From Gemmobacter lutimaris (lineage in GTDB: Bacteria > Pseudomonadota > Alphaproteobacteria > Rhodobacterales > Rhodobacteraceae), in NCBI RefSeq assembly GCF_003570715.1, contig NZ_QXXQ01000001.1, forward strand, positions 124,001 through 188,000: a stretch of 64,000 nucleotides of DNA, given 5' to 3'. The notes below the pieces were generated by a model. It saw nothing but the letters and a program-made list of their open reading frames with translations, searched no databases and had not been told where the DNA came from. Each line of letters begins with the position of its first letter. The first letter of the stretch is position 1. A program made the position numbers and the translations under genes. Below are positions 8,185-17,885 of the stretch, piece by piece.

Positions 8185-9081
8185 TCACATCAGCCCGGTC
8201 GCCCGCGCCAGCCGTTTCAGCGTCGCCAGACCCAGCGTCTGATACATCAGCGGGTTGCAGCGCCGCGGGTCCTGCTCGGCTTCGATCACGATCCAGCCGT
8301 CATATCCTGCGGCTTTCAGAATCCGCATCAGCGGCGCGAAGTCCACCCCGCCTTCCTGATCCCCCGGCACGGTGAAAGCCCCGGCCCGCACCGCCTGCAA
8401 GAAGCTCATCCCCTCCGCCTGCGCCCGATGCACCACATCGGGGCGGATGTTCTTGGCGTGGAAATGCCGGACCCGGCCGATATGTCGGCAGAGCAGCGCC
8501 TCGGGATCGCCGCCGCCAAAGGCGCAGTGCCCCGCATCGAACAGAAGCTGCACATGCGGCCCGGTCGCAGCCATCAGCGCGTCTATGTCTTCGGGGGTTT
8601 CGATGATGGTGCCCATGTGGTGGTGATAGACCAGCGTCACCCCTTCGCTGGCCAGATAGGCCGCGAAAGCCTCAAGCTTCTGACCGAAGTCGCGCATCTG
8701 CCCCTCGGTCAGGACGGGCCGGTGCTGCATCGGCCGGTCCGGCTCGCAATGGATCGCATGCGTCGTTTCACAGACGATGCAGACCTTGCAGCCATTATGC
8801 TTGAGCTTTGCCAGATGGCCCTGCACCGCCGCGATTTCCTCGTCCACAGGGCGCCGCAGCAGTTCCGAGGAATACCAGCCCGAGACGAAACGCAGTCCGT
8901 AGCCCGCCAGCAGCGCACGCAGGGCCTCGGGGTCGTCGGGCCAGCGATGGCCGTTCTCGATCCCGTCAAAGCCGATCTGGCGTCCGGCCTCGTCAAGGAT
9001 CAGGGCCGTTGGAATATGCGCGCCGATGCTGGGATCGTAGTCATTGGCCCAGGCGATCGGATTGGTGCCAAAGCGGATCAT
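8185..9081 (-). CDS. iolE: myo-Inosose-2 dehydratase
   Basis: The 298-residue IolE removes water from scyllo-inosose to give the diketo intermediate, the second step of inositol breakdown. It is an AP-endonuclease-2-like TIM barrel: TNPIAWAND at the N-terminus, GFDGIENGHRWP, LVYHHHMGTIIETPEDID, LLFDAGHCAFGGGDP (metal ligands Asp and His), VRHFHAKNIRPDV and IVIEAEQDP. Length and motifs fit the family. It lies 10 bases downstream of iolD and is cotranscribed. Confidence 0.93.
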   Translation of the reverse strand: MIRFGTNPIAWANDYDPSIGAHIPTALILDEAGRQIGFDGIENGHRWPDDPEALRALLAGYGLRFVSGWYSSELLRRPVDEEIAAVQGHLAKLKHNGCKVCIVCETTHAIHCEPDRPMQHRPVLTEGQMRDFGQKLEAFAAYLASEGVTLVYHHHMGTIIETPEDIDALMAATGPHVQLLFDAGHCAFGGGDPEALLCRHIGRVRHFHAKNIRPDVVHRAQAEGMSFLQAVRAGAFTVPGDQEGGVDFAPLMRILKAAGYDGWIVIEAEQDPRRCNPLMYQTLGLATLKRLARATGLM

Positions 9082-9091
9082 GACCGCGCCC

Positions 9092-10966
9092 TCAGTTCGT
9101 CAGCCGCGCAAGGGCTGTGTTTGCGATATAGCGTGCATAGGCTGCGGGCAGGTTGTCATGGTCGCCCACTTCCGGCACCGCCACCTCCCAGAAATGCCCG
9201 TGTTCGCCCGCGCTGGTTTCCATCCCGGTGCCGGGAAAATCCTGTGCCGTCGTGTCGATCACGATGACGGTGGGCCTGTCCCTACCACGCGCCGCAACGA
9301 CCTGTGCCCGCAGCTCCGCCATGTCGCGCGCCTTGACCGCATGCGCCCCCATGCTCGCCGCATGGGCCACATAGTCGATCTGCGGCTGATCCTCGATGGT
9401 GCAGTCCGCATACATGTTGTTGAACGGCGCCCCGCCACAACCCAGCGTTTGCAGGCGGTTGATGCAGCCGTAGCCCCGGTTGTCGGTCAGCACCACGGTA
9501 AAGGGGATGCGCCGCATCACCGCTGTCGCAAGTTCCGCATTGGCCATCATATAGCTGCCATCGCCCACGAAGCAGATCACCTCACGCTCGGGCTGTGCGA
9601 GTTTCAGCCCCATGGCCCCCGCCACCTCATAGCCCATGCAGCTATAGCCGTATTCCATGTGATAGCCACCCTGCGACGGCTGCCACAGCAGTTTCAGCGC
9701 GCCGGGCATGGTGCCCGCCGCGCAAAGCGCAACGGTCGCGGCGGTGCTGACGTCCTGAACCGCGCCGATCACCTGTGCATCGTTCGGCATCTGGCCTGCC
9801 GTGACCGGGGCCTTGCAATGGGCATCGACAGCGCGCAACCAGTCGGCCCGCGCCGCCGTATCGGCCGTGGCCTGATAATCACCCAGCCGCGCCGTCAGCG
9901 CCTCCAGCGCCACTTTCGCATCGGCAACCAGACTGGCCGCCCCATGTTTGGCCGCGTCATAGCCATGCACATTGATTGAAACCAGCCGCGCGTCGGGCGC
10001 AAAAAGCGTGCGTGAGCCAGTGGTGAAATCCTGCAACCGCGTGCCGATGCCAATGACCAGATCCGCCGCCCGCAATGCGGCATTTGCGGCGGCCGAGCCA
10101 TCGACACCCGCGGCGCCAAAATTCATCGGATGTGCCTGTGCCAGGGCCGATTTGCCCGCCTGAGTCTCGGTCACCGCGATGCCATGCCGCATAGCAAAAT
10201 TGCCAAGTGCCGCCTCGGCGCCGGAATAGATCACCCCGCCGCCGCAGATGATTGCCGGGCGTCTGGCTGCAAGGATCATCCCGGCCACGTCCGCCAGTTC
10301 CCGCGCATCGGGGGCAGGACGCCGGATGAGCCAGACCTTTGGCGTGAAGAAAGCTTCAGGCCAGTCGAAAGCCTCGGCCTGAACATCCTGACAGAAGGAC
10401 AGGCATACCGGGCCGCAATCAGCGGGATCGGTCATCACCCGCAAGGCGCGGGGCAGCGCGGTCAGCAGATGTTCCGGGCGCAGGATCCGGTCGAAATAGC
10501 GCACCACCGGGCGGAAGCAATCATTCGCGCTGACCGTGCCGTCATCGAAATCCTCGACCTGCTGCAAGACCGGATCGGGGCGGCGGTTTGCAAAGACATC
10601 CCCCGCCACAAACAGAACCGGCAGCCGGTTCACATGCGCCAGCGCCGCTGCCGTCACCATATTCGTGGCCCCCGGCCCGATGGACGAGGTGACGGCCATT
10701 GCCTGACGCCGCGCCCGCCCCTTGGCAAAGGCGATGGCGGCATGCGCCATGGTCTGCTCGTTCTGGCCGCGCCATGTCGGGAAAGGGGTATTGCCGCAAA
10801 GATCGCCCTGCGCGCCTTGCTGCAAAGCCTCGCCCAGACCCGCGACATTGCCATGACCGAAGATGGCCCACATCCCCTCGATGAACCGCGTGCCCTCGGG
10901 CGTCATCTGCACACCCAGCCATTTCACCATGGCCTGCGCGGCGGTCAGACGGAGTGTCCTGCTCAT
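9092..10966 (-). CDS. iolD: 3D-(3,5/4)-trihydroxycyclohexane-1,2-dione hydrolase
   Basis: The 624-residue ThDP-dependent IolD opens the diketocyclohexane ring to 5-deoxy-glucuronate. The N-terminal domain has VKWLGVQMTPEGTRFIEGMW and GHGNVAGLGEAL; the cofactor-binding C-terminal domain carries GDGSYMMANAELATAV followed by VVLTDNRGYGC, the GDG-N motif of ThDP enzymes. The ATG at 10966 has GGGAG upstream and overlaps the iolC stop in an ATGA. A longer open frame runs upstream through iolC in another frame and is not real coding. Confidence 0.93.
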   Translation of the reverse strand: MSRTLRLTAAQAMVKWLGVQMTPEGTRFIEGMWAIFGHGNVAGLGEALQQGAQGDLCGNTPFPTWRGQNEQTMAHAAIAFAKGRARRQAMAVTSSIGPGATNMVTAAALAHVNRLPVLFVAGDVFANRRPDPVLQQVEDFDDGTVSANDCFRPVVRYFDRILRPEHLLTALPRALRVMTDPADCGPVCLSFCQDVQAEAFDWPEAFFTPKVWLIRRPAPDARELADVAGMILAARRPAIICGGGVIYSGAEAALGNFAMRHGIAVTETQAGKSALAQAHPMNFGAAGVDGSAAANAALRAADLVIGIGTRLQDFTTGSRTLFAPDARLVSINVHGYDAAKHGAASLVADAKVALEALTARLGDYQATADTAARADWLRAVDAHCKAPVTAGQMPNDAQVIGAVQDVSTAATVALCAAGTMPGALKLLWQPSQGGYHMEYGYSCMGYEVAGAMGLKLAQPEREVICFVGDGSYMMANAELATAVMRRIPFTVVLTDNRGYGCINRLQTLGCGGAPFNNMYADCTIEDQPQIDYVAHAASMGAHAVKARDMAELRAQVVAARGRDRPTVIVIDTTAQDFPGTGMETSAGEHGHFWEVAVPEVGDHDNLPAAYARYIANTALARLTN

Positions 10967-12870
10967 GCCGCATCTCCCTTGCCCGCGCGAGCCGCATCCC
11001 AGACACGGCAAAGATCCTCGTATTTCGCCACCATCCCGGCAACAGCCTCTGCATCGCCGATCTCGGCTTTCAGCCATGCCCGCGCCACATCGGCAAAGAT
11101 CGTCCGGCCCACCGCGAAACCGCGCACCAGATCGTGCCGGGCGGCAAGGGCAAAGCTTTCGGCAAGCTGATCCGCCGGCGCATCCAGACCCAGAACGACA
11201 ATTCCGCGCACATGGGGGTCGTTCCCGGTGATCGCCGCACAGGCGTTTTCCCATGCGGCAGCGGTGGTGAAGGGTTCCAGCTTCCACCAGTCCGGGTAGA
11301 TCCCGATCTCATAAAACCGCCGGATCAAGGTGGCCGAGGTCATGTCATCCACCGGACCAACTTTGGAGGGAATGATTTCAAGCAACATTTCCAGCCGGTT
11401 GCGACGGCAGGCATGGAAAAGCCGCGTCACAGTCGCCTCCTGTTCGGCGCGTATGTCAGCCGGGTCGTCGGGGTGGCAGAAGCAAAGAACCTTCACCACC
11501 TGTTCCAGCGGCCATTCAGACAACCCGCCGTAATCCGGGCCGATCTCGGGCTCCAGCGTCAGGGGGCGCGAACCGGGCCATTCCACCGGCCGCCCCGTCC
11601 ACAGCCCCGACCCGGCGGCGGCATAAAGCGCCTGCCGACCGAGGCGCCCGTCGCAAAGGATGCCATAGCCCGGCCGCCCGGCCTGAACGGCTTTCGCAGC
11701 CTCCAGACACAGAAGCTTGAACGCGCCGATCTTTTCGGGCGTCGCGCCTTCCATCGCCTCCAGTTGCATACGGTGGTCGAAGGCAAAGACCCGCATGGTG
11801 GACCAGTCGCCGTGCCGGTTGGTCGCCCAATGCACCTGCTCCAGCGCCGCATCCTTGCGCAGCGCCTTTTCCCGCACCCCGCGTCTGAGGAAGTAATCCA
11901 GTTCGTCAAGGCTGGGATAAGCCGGGGTGCAGCCATGGCGGCTGACCGCGAAGGCCCCGCAGGCATTGGCATATTTCAGCGCCACCGGCCAGCTTTCGTC
12001 ATCCAGCCAACCTTTCAGCAAACCGGACATGAAACCGTCGCCGGCGCCCAGCACGTTGAACACTTCGATCGGAAAACCCGGTCCCGCCTCCCCCTCGTCC
12101 AGAGTGTCGGGAATGGCCCCGGTGAAAGCCACAGCCCCCGCCGCCCCGCGCTTGCAGACCAGCGTGGCGGCAGAAACCGCGCGCACCGCCCGCAGCGCGG
12201 CGACAGTATCGGTCGTGCCGCCCGCGATGTGAAACTCCTCCTCGGTGCCCACGATCAGGTCGAACAGATGCAGCGTAGACTGCAGTTTGGCGGTCACCGC
12301 CGCGCTGGCGATGAAGCGGTTTTCGCCATCGCCATGGCCCGAAAGCCCCCAGAGGTTCGGACGATAGTCGATGTCCAGTGCGGTCTGCGCACCACTTTTG
12401 CGCGCCAGATCCAGCGCCTTCAGCACGGCCGCCTCTGTCTGCGGATGGCTGAGATGCGTGCCGGTCGCCACGACAGAACGGGCTTCGGCGATAAGGGCCG
12501 GGTCGATGTCATCCTCGCACAGCGCCATATCGGCACAGTTCTCGCGGTAGAAAATCAGCGGAAACTGGCTGTCATCGCGGATGCCCAACAGGACCAGCGC
12601 GGTCAGCCGTTCGGGATCGGTTTTCACCCCGCGCACATCGACGCCCTCGCGCGCCAGCTCCTCGCGGATGAAGCGGCCCATGTGTTCATCACCGACACGG
12701 GTGATCAGCGCCGACTTCAGCCCCAGACGCGCCGTGCCTGCCGCCATGTTGCAGGGGCTGCCGCCGATATATTTCTGGAACGACCCCATGTCCTCCAGCC
12801 GTCCACCGACCTGCGCGCCGTAAAGATCGACCGACGACCGGCCGATGGTGATGACGTCAAGCGCCTTCAT
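10963..12870 (-). CDS. iolC: IolC: 5-dehydro-2-deoxygluconokinase fused to a DUF2090 aldolase-like domain
   Basis: This is a 635-residue fusion. Residues 1 to about 325 form a PfkB/ribokinase fold with GGSPCNMAAGTARLG and the catalytic NVLGAGDGFMSGLL; this part phosphorylates 2-deoxy-5-keto-gluconate. The remaining ~310 residues (from about MRVFAFDHRMQLEAM) match DUF2090, a class I aldolase-like TIM barrel thought to cleave the phosphorylated product, the step done by IolJ in Bacillus. The assignment of the second activity is inference. The start at 12870 follows GGGGAGGGG. First gene of the operon, behind the operator at 12917. Confidence 0.92.
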   Translation of the reverse strand: MKALDVITIGRSSVDLYGAQVGGRLEDMGSFQKYIGGSPCNMAAGTARLGLKSALITRVGDEHMGRFIREELAREGVDVRGVKTDPERLTALVLLGIRDDSQFPLIFYRENCADMALCEDDIDPALIAEARSVVATGTHLSHPQTEAAVLKALDLARKSGAQTALDIDYRPNLWGLSGHGDGENRFIASAAVTAKLQSTLHLFDLIVGTEEEFHIAGGTTDTVAALRAVRAVSAATLVCKRGAAGAVAFTGAIPDTLDEGEAGPGFPIEVFNVLGAGDGFMSGLLKGWLDDESWPVALKYANACGAFAVSRHGCTPAYPSLDELDYFLRRGVREKALRKDAALEQVHWATNRHGDWSTMRVFAFDHRMQLEAMEGATPEKIGAFKLLCLEAAKAVQAGRPGYGILCDGRLGRQALYAAAGSGLWTGRPVEWPGSRPLTLEPEIGPDYGGLSEWPLEQVVKVLCFCHPDDPADIRAEQEATVTRLFHACRRNRLEMLLEIIPSKVGPVDDMTSATLIRRFYEIGIYPDWWKLEPFTTAAAWENACAAITGNDPHVRGIVVLGLDAPADQLAESFALAARHDLVRGFAVGRTIFADVARAWLKAEIGDAEAVAGMVAKYEDLCRVWDAARAGKGDAA

Positions 12871-12916
12871 CCGCCCCTCCCCCATACCGCGCCGAAAAGG
12901 TGCGGCGCCCTCGATA

Positions 12917-12932
12917 TGGAATATTTATTCCA
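12917..12932. promoter_or_regulatory. IolR-type operator in front of iolC
   Basis: The inverted repeat TGGAATATTTATTCCA contains GGAA-N6-TTCC, the palindrome reported for the RpiR-type inositol repressor IolR of rhizobia. It sits 47 bases before iolC, in the 89-base gap between iolC and the 3' end of the regulator gene. A near-identical site is at 13830-13845. Confidence 0.75.
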
Positions 12933-12959
12933 TTTTCAGGATTGAAGGAAGCTTTATTT

Positions 12960-13790
12960 TTACACCCCGCTCCGGGCCGTTCCCACCGCCACCGCCAGAG
13001 AGAGAGCCAGCGCAAGCGTCGCCGACAGCGACCGGAACGCACCGAAATCCACCTCGGAAACCGCAAGGCAGACATCGGCACCTTCGGCCAGCGGACTCAC
13101 GGCTCCATCGGTAATTGCGACGACGGCCAGACCGCGCGCGCGCGCCTCTTCGGCCAACGCCAAAGTCTCGACGGAATAGGGTGCGAAGGATATTGCGATC
13201 AGCGCATCCCCCGGGCGCAGCGCAAAGCGATGATCCAACTTGCCCGCCCCGTCATGCAGCATGGCCGACACCGCCATTTTCTCAAACACATAGGCCAGAT
13301 AACTCGCAACCGGATAGGCACGGCGAAACCCGGCCAGATGCACCGTTCCGGCTGCGGACAGCACATCCACCGCCTGCGCCAGCGCCTGCTCATCCACAGA
13401 TTTTGCCAAGGATTCAAGGCTTTGCCGCCCAGAATCAATGAATTCCGCCAACAGGGCAGTCGGGCTGCCCGCCCCGCTGTCCCGCAGGGTTTTCAACCGG
13501 GTCGCATAATCCGGCCACCCCGGCGCATAGGCATCGCGAAACAGCCGCTGCATTTCGGAAAACCCCGAAAAGCCAAGGATCTGGCAAAAACGCATCAGGG
13601 CCGATGGCGGCACATCGGCGCCCGCTGCCAGTTCCGCCACCGTTGATACGGCGATGCGATCGACATTGGCTGCGATATGATCAGCACATTGGCGCAGCCG
13701 TTTGGGCAGCTCCGCGCTGATCATCGCCAGCCGCTCGCGGAACTCCTCGACACTGGCGGGCGCGGTTGAGGACGGCTCGGACATCGACAT
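12960..13790 (-). CDS. iolR: RpiR/MurR-family regulator of the inositol genes
   Basis: This 276-residue regulator has an N-terminal HTH_6 domain (about residues 14-90, with VSTVAELAAGADVPPSALMRFCQILGF split across the recognition region) and a SIS sugar-phosphate-binding domain (about 120-260, GTVHLAGFRRAYPVASYLAYV and DALIAISFAPYSVETLALAE). RpiR regulators of this kind repress iol genes until an inositol-derived phosphate accumulates. The same palindrome precedes this gene and the iol operon, which supports self-regulation and iol control. ATG 13790 has GGGAG 7 bases upstream. Confidence 0.85.
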   Translation of the reverse strand: MSMSEPSSTAPASVEEFRERLAMISAELPKRLRQCADHIAANVDRIAVSTVAELAAGADVPPSALMRFCQILGFSGFSEMQRLFRDAYAPGWPDYATRLKTLRDSGAGSPTALLAEFIDSGRQSLESLAKSVDEQALAQAVDVLSAAGTVHLAGFRRAYPVASYLAYVFEKMAVSAMLHDGAGKLDHRFALRPGDALIAISFAPYSVETLALAEEARARGLAVVAITDGAVSPLAEGADVCLAVSEVDFGAFRSLSATLALALSLAVAVGTARSGV

Positions 13791-13829
13791 GGCACACTCC
13801 CTGACGGACCCATATTCAGGTTAATGATA

Positions 13830-13845
13830 TGGAACATATATTCCA
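13830..13845. promoter_or_regulatory. IolR-type operator upstream of the regulator gene
   Basis: TGGAACATATATTCCA (GGAA-N6-TTCC) lies 40 bases upstream of the regulator start at 13790 and differs from the iolC operator at only three central or near-central positions. It suggests negative autoregulation. Confidence 0.7.
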
Positions 13846-13950
13846 AAATGATGCAAATAACACCCCTTCACATCGCCCCCTTATATCCTGGTGCAAATAT
13901 CCTTTGGTGTGAGGCTGCGGGCCGAGCGGGTGAAAAGCCCCTTGTGCAAA

Positions 13951-13985
13951 GAAAAACGGCGCGAGGGTTACTCCCTCGCGCCGTT
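13951..13985 (-). terminator. Rho-independent terminator after DAHP synthase
   Basis: The perfect 13-base stem (13955-13967 with 13973-13985) is followed on the minus strand by TTTTTC. It lies 26 bases after the stop of the DAHP synthase gene. Confidence 0.92.
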
Positions 13986-14010
13986 CGGTTTCATGCCCCG
14001 GCAAAGCCGC

Positions 14011-15381
14011 TTACATCGCCACCCGGCGCTGGTCGTCGCGGCGCGCTGTCAGTTCTTCGGACACAAGGAACGCCAGTTCCAGAGATTGCGAGGCATTCAG
14101 ACGCGGGTCGCAGGCGGTGTGGTAACGGTCGCTCAGGTTCTCGTCCGTCACGGCACGCAGGCCGCCGGTGCATTCGGTCACATCCTGGCCCGTCATTTCG
14201 AAATGCACGCCGCCGGGGATGGTGCCCTCGGCCTTGTGGATGGCGAAGAACTCGCGCACCTCGCGCAGCACCGAATCGAATGGCCGGGTCTTGTAGCCCG
14301 AGGCCGCCTTGATGGTGTTGCCGTGCATCGGGTCGCAGGACCAGACGACATTGGCGCCTTCTTCCTGAACGGCCTTGATCAGGCGCGGCAGATGCTCGCC
14401 CACCTTGCCGGCGCCGAAGCGCGCGATCAGGGTCAGGCGACCGGCCTCGTTGGCCGGGTTCAGCTTGGCCATCAGCACCTTCAGATCCTCGGCGGTGGTC
14501 GAGGGGCCGCATTTCAGCCCGATCGGGTTCAGCACGCCGCGGCAGAATTCGACATGCGCGCCATCGGGCTGGCGGGTGCGGTCGCCGATCCAGATCATAT
14601 GGCCGGACCCGGCCACGTTCTGCCCGGTGATCGAATCGACGCGGCAGAGCGCCTCTTCATATTCCAGCAGCAGCGCCTCGTGGCTGGTGTAGAAGTCTAC
14701 CCGGCTCAGCTCGTGCGCGGTGTCAGAGTTCACCCCGGCTGCATTCATGAAATCGAGCGCGTCGGAAATGCGGTTCGACAGTTCGCGGTAACGCTCCGCC
14801 TTGTCATGTTCGGCAAAGCCCAGCGTCCAGCTGTGAACGCGGTGGATGTCGGCGAAGCCGCCGGTCGAGAAGGCGCGCAGCAGGTTCAGGCTGGCCGCCG
14901 CCTGGGTATAGGCTTGCAGCATCCGCGACGGATCGGGCACACGGGCATCGGCGGTGAAGTCAAAGCCGTTGATAATGTCGCCGCGGTAGCTCGGCAGTTC
15001 CACCCCGCCCGCCACTTCGGTCGGCGCCGAACGCGGCTTGGCGAACTGGCCCGCCATGCGGCCAACCTTGATGACCGGCACCTTGGCGCCATAGGTCAGC
15101 ACCACGGCCATTTGCAGCATGACGCGGAACGTGTCGCGGATATTGTCGGCGCTGAATTCGGCGAAGCTTTCGGCGCAGTCACCGCCTTGCAGAAGGAAGG
15201 CCTTGCCTTCGGCGGCAAGGGCAAGCTGCTTGCGCAGACGACGGGCCTCGCCCGCAAAGACGAGGGGCGGATATTTCGCAAGCTGCGCCTCGACGGCGTT
15301 CAATGCGGCCTGATCCGGATAGTCCGGCATCTGGACCCGCGGCTTTGCGCGCCAATCCGATTTTTGCCAGCCCTTCGTCAT
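14011..15381 (-). CDS. Class II 3-deoxy-7-phosphoheptulonate (DAHP) synthase
   Basis: The 456-residue class II (plant-type) DAHP synthase condenses PEP and erythrose-4-phosphate in the first step of the shikimate pathway. Typical motifs are [73 protein letters not shown] and the C-terminal [18 protein letters not shown]. Length fits the short bacterial subclass, without the long regulatory insert of the Mycobacterium enzyme. Monocistronic, with its own strong terminator. Confidence 0.95.
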   Translation of the reverse strand: MTKGWQKSDWRAKPRVQMPDYPDQAALNAVEAQLAKYPPLVFAGEARRLRKQLALAAEGKAFLLQGGDCAESFAEFSADNIRDTFRVMLQMAVVLTYGAKVPVIKVGRMAGQFAKPRSAPTEVAGGVELPSYRGDIINGFDFTADARVPDPSRMLQAYTQAAASLNLLRAFSTGGFADIHRVHSWTLGFAEHDKAERYRELSNRISDALDFMNAAGVNSDTAHELSRVDFYTSHEALLLEYEEALCRVDSITGQNVAGSGHMIWIGDRTRQPDGAHVEFCRGVLNPIGLKCGPSTTAEDLKVLMAKLNPANEAGRLTLIARFGAGKVGEHLPRLIKAVQEEGANVVWSCDPMHGNTIKAASGYKTRPFDSVLREVREFFAIHKAEGTIPGGVHFEMTGQDVTECTGGLRAVTDENLSDRYHTACDPRLNASQSLELAFLVSEELTARRDDQRRVAM

Positions 15382-15524
15382 GGGGTGTCTCCGTGCGTTA
15401 GCGGTAATCCGACTGCCTATAAGGAGTCGCGTCGGAAATGCAAAGAGCCAAGGACGGATCGCCCCTTGAAGGGGGGCATGTTTCCTGCCTAGATGTGCCG
15501 AAATCGACGCAAACGGGTCGCATC

Positions 15525-16547
15525 ATGTCCAGCCTGCCGCGCAAAGCCACGACTGTCGCCAAAGACACGGCCCCGCGCCGCTTCATTTTTCTGTTGCTGG
15601 ACCGCTTTACCATGCTGTCCTTCGCTGGCGCCATCGAGCCGCTGCGCATCGCCAATCGCGTGGCGGGGCGGCAGGTTTACTCGTGGAAACTCGCCGGGGA
15701 AGGCGGTGTGGAGGCGACCTGTTCCAATGGCGCGTCCTTCAAGCTGGATATGGGTCTGGACGAGATCGACCGCGAGGATACCGTTCTGGTCTGCGGCGGC
15801 ATTGACGTCAGCCGCGCCACCACGCGCGGCGTCACCGGCTGGCTGCGGCGCGAGGCGCGGCGTGGCGTGGTGATGGGGGGGCTTTGCACCGGCGCCTATT
15901 CACTCGCCAAAGCAGGCTTGCTGGAAGGGCGGAAGGCCACGATCCACTGGGAAAACCAGGATGGATTCCTTGAGGAATTCGAAGAGGTCAAGCTGACGAA
16001 ATCGGTCTTCGTAATCGACGGCAACCGGCTGTCCACCGCGGGCGGCACCGCCTCCATCGACCTCATGCTGAAGCTGATCGCTGCCGACCATGGCGAAGAT
16101 CTGGCCAATACCGTGGCCGACCAGCTGATCTACAGCTCGATCCGCACCGATCAGGATACGCAGCGCCTGTCGATCCCGACCCGAATCGGCGTGCGGCATC
16201 CGAAGCTCAGTCAGGTCATCCAGAAGATGGAAAACAATATCGAAGACCCGATGAGCCCCGCCGATCTGGCCGAGGAGGTGGGCATGTCCACCCGGCAGCT
16301 GGAACGGTTGTTCCGCCGCTACCTCAACCGTAGCCCGAAGCGGTATTACATGGAGCTTCGGCTGCAAAAGGCGCGCAACCTGCTGATGCAGACCGATATG
16401 AGCGTGATTAACGTGGCGCTGGCCTGCGGCTTTGCCAGCCCGTCGCATTTCTCGAAATGCTATCGCAGCCACTACAACACCACCCCCTACCGCGAGCGCG
16501 GCACCCAGAGCGGCATGCCTGGTATCGGCACCCGGCTGTCGATCTGA
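15525..16547 (+). CDS. GlxA-family AraC-type transcriptional regulator
   Basis: This regulator of about 340 residues has a DJ-1/PfpI-like N-terminal domain (FIFLLLDRFTMLSFAGAIEPL and the nucleophile-elbow-like GGLCTGAYSLAKAGLLEG) and a C-terminal AraC double helix-turn-helix (PADLAEEVGMSTRQLERLFRRY and INVALACGFASPSHFSKCYR). GlxA regulators often control use of quaternary amines or amino acids, which would fit the ABC importer and dimethylglycine-type enzyme downstream, but a PQQ-enzyme gene lies between them. An in-frame ATG at 15438 with a distant AAGGAG is the alternative start (369 residues). Confidence 0.85.
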   Translation: MSSLPRKATTVAKDTAPRRFIFLLLDRFTMLSFAGAIEPLRIANRVAGRQVYSWKLAGEGGVEATCSNGASFKLDMGLDEIDREDTVLVCGGIDVSRATTRGVTGWLRREARRGVVMGGLCTGAYSLAKAGLLEGRKATIHWENQDGFLEEFEEVKLTKSVFVIDGNRLSTAGGTASIDLMLKLIAADHGEDLANTVADQLIYSSIRTDQDTQRLSIPTRIGVRHPKLSQVIQKMENNIEDPMSPADLAEEVGMSTRQLERLFRRYLNRSPKRYYMELRLQKARNLLMQTDMSVINVALACGFASPSHFSKCYRSHYNTTPYRERGTQSGMPGIGTRLSI

Positions 16548-16554
16548 CGTGTGA

Positions 16555-17646
16555 TCAGGGCGCCATCCGATACAGCGCCCCGTCATCAACCGACAGGAAC
16601 CAGATCGCGCCGTCCGGCCCCTCGGCCACATCGCGCACCCGGCCGGTTTCGTCGGCTGCGATCTGTTCCTCGGCATAGCCCGTCGCGGCGGGCGTATCTG
16701 GGTCAAGGCGGCTGAGGAAACCACTGTTCAGGCTGCCGGTGAACAGGTCGCCCGCCCAGTCAGGCACCAGCGCACCGGAATAGACCAGCAGGCCCGAAGG
16801 TGCGATGGACGGGTCCCAGTAATGCAGCGGCTGCTCCATCCCGTCTTTCGCGGCGCCTTCGCCGATCGGCAGGAAGTTGTAGTTCACCCCGTAGGTGATG
16901 ACCGGCCAGCCATAATTGCGGCCCTTGCGCACCTCGTTCACCTCGTCTCCGCCGCGTGCGCCATGCTCTACCGTCAGCAGGCGGCCATCAGGCGTCAGGG
17001 TGGCGCCTTGTGCATTGCGATGACCAAGGGAATAGACACCGGGTTTCCAGCCGGGGATTGAGGTCGCGGGGCTGCCGTCACGGTTCAGGTGGATGACCTT
17101 GCCCGCCACCAGCGCCGGATCTTGCGCGGCCATGCCCTTCGGTCCGGTGCCCCGGTCGCCGGTGGTCAGGAAGATCGTGCCATCCGCAGCCTCAACCAGA
17201 CGCGATCCGAAATGTCGCCCGCCGCGATGGCCCTCGCCGACGAACAGGGTCTCAAATCCGTCCAGCCGGGTTTCATCGGCCGAGAGCCGCCCGCGACCGA
17301 CTGCGGTAGCAGCACCACCGGGAACGGGTGCCGCGAAACTGAGCCAGATTTCGCGGCTTTGCGCGAAATCGCGCGGCACCATGACATCCAGCAGCCCGCC
17401 CTGCCCGTTTGCAAAGACCTTTGGCAGGCCGCCGAGGGCCTGCCGCACCGCTCCGCGCAGCAGGGACAGCCGACCGGCACGCTCGGTGACCAGCACCGCT
17501 CCGTCGGGCAGAAAGCCGATGGCCCAGGGTTCCTCGAATCCCGCCGCCACCTCCGAGATCCCCATGACACCTGCCGAAGTCTGCACTTCGCCCGCTTCCG
17601 CCGGTCCGGCCAGCCCGGCCACAACCGCCATCAGGATATGCCGCAT
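16555..17646 (-). CDS. PQQ-dependent sugar dehydrogenase (glucose/sorbosone dehydrogenase family)
   Basis: This 363-residue exported beta-propeller protein of the soluble aldose sugar dehydrogenase type (YliI/Asd-like) has a signal peptide (MRHILMAVVAGLAGPAEAG), then FEEPWAIGFLPDGAVLVTER, LLDVMVPRDFA, FLTTGDRG, GHRNAQGATLTPDG, VEHGARGGDEVNEV, KGRNYGWPVITYG and a final WFLSVDDGALYRM blade. The family oxidises aldoses in the periplasm with PQQ. ATG 17646 follows CAGGAGAGG; the longer open frame upstream lacks a signal peptide. It ends 8 bases from the convergent GlxA gene. Confidence 0.9.
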   Translation of the reverse strand: MRHILMAVVAGLAGPAEAGEVQTSAGVMGISEVAAGFEEPWAIGFLPDGAVLVTERAGRLSLLRGAVRQALGGLPKVFANGQGGLLDVMVPRDFAQSREIWLSFAAPVPGGAATAVGRGRLSADETRLDGFETLFVGEGHRGGRHFGSRLVEAADGTIFLTTGDRGTGPKGMAAQDPALVAGKVIHLNRDGSPATSIPGWKPGVYSLGHRNAQGATLTPDGRLLTVEHGARGGDEVNEVRKGRNYGWPVITYGVNYNFLPIGEGAAKDGMEQPLHYWDPSIAPSGLLVYSGALVPDWAGDLFTGSLNSGFLSRLDPDTPAATGYAEEQIAADETGRVRDVAEGPDGAIWFLSVDDGALYRMAP

Positions 17647-17885
17647 CGTCCTCTCCTGTCTGTTGCAGGCAAGGTAGGGCGCTGCGTGGCGATTTCCAGC
17701 AGATCGCCCGATCACTTCGGCGAAATGACGAAATCCCGATATTTGTGCTTGCGAGGTTGCGCCGGGGCGGCAATCTGACACCGGTTTGCGCGAAGGATCG
17801 GCAGACGCCCCGGAATTGGGCGCTTTCCTTTTGTCCGACCGCATTCTAGCCTTGGACACAGACAAGTCCGACATGGGAGTCAAAA

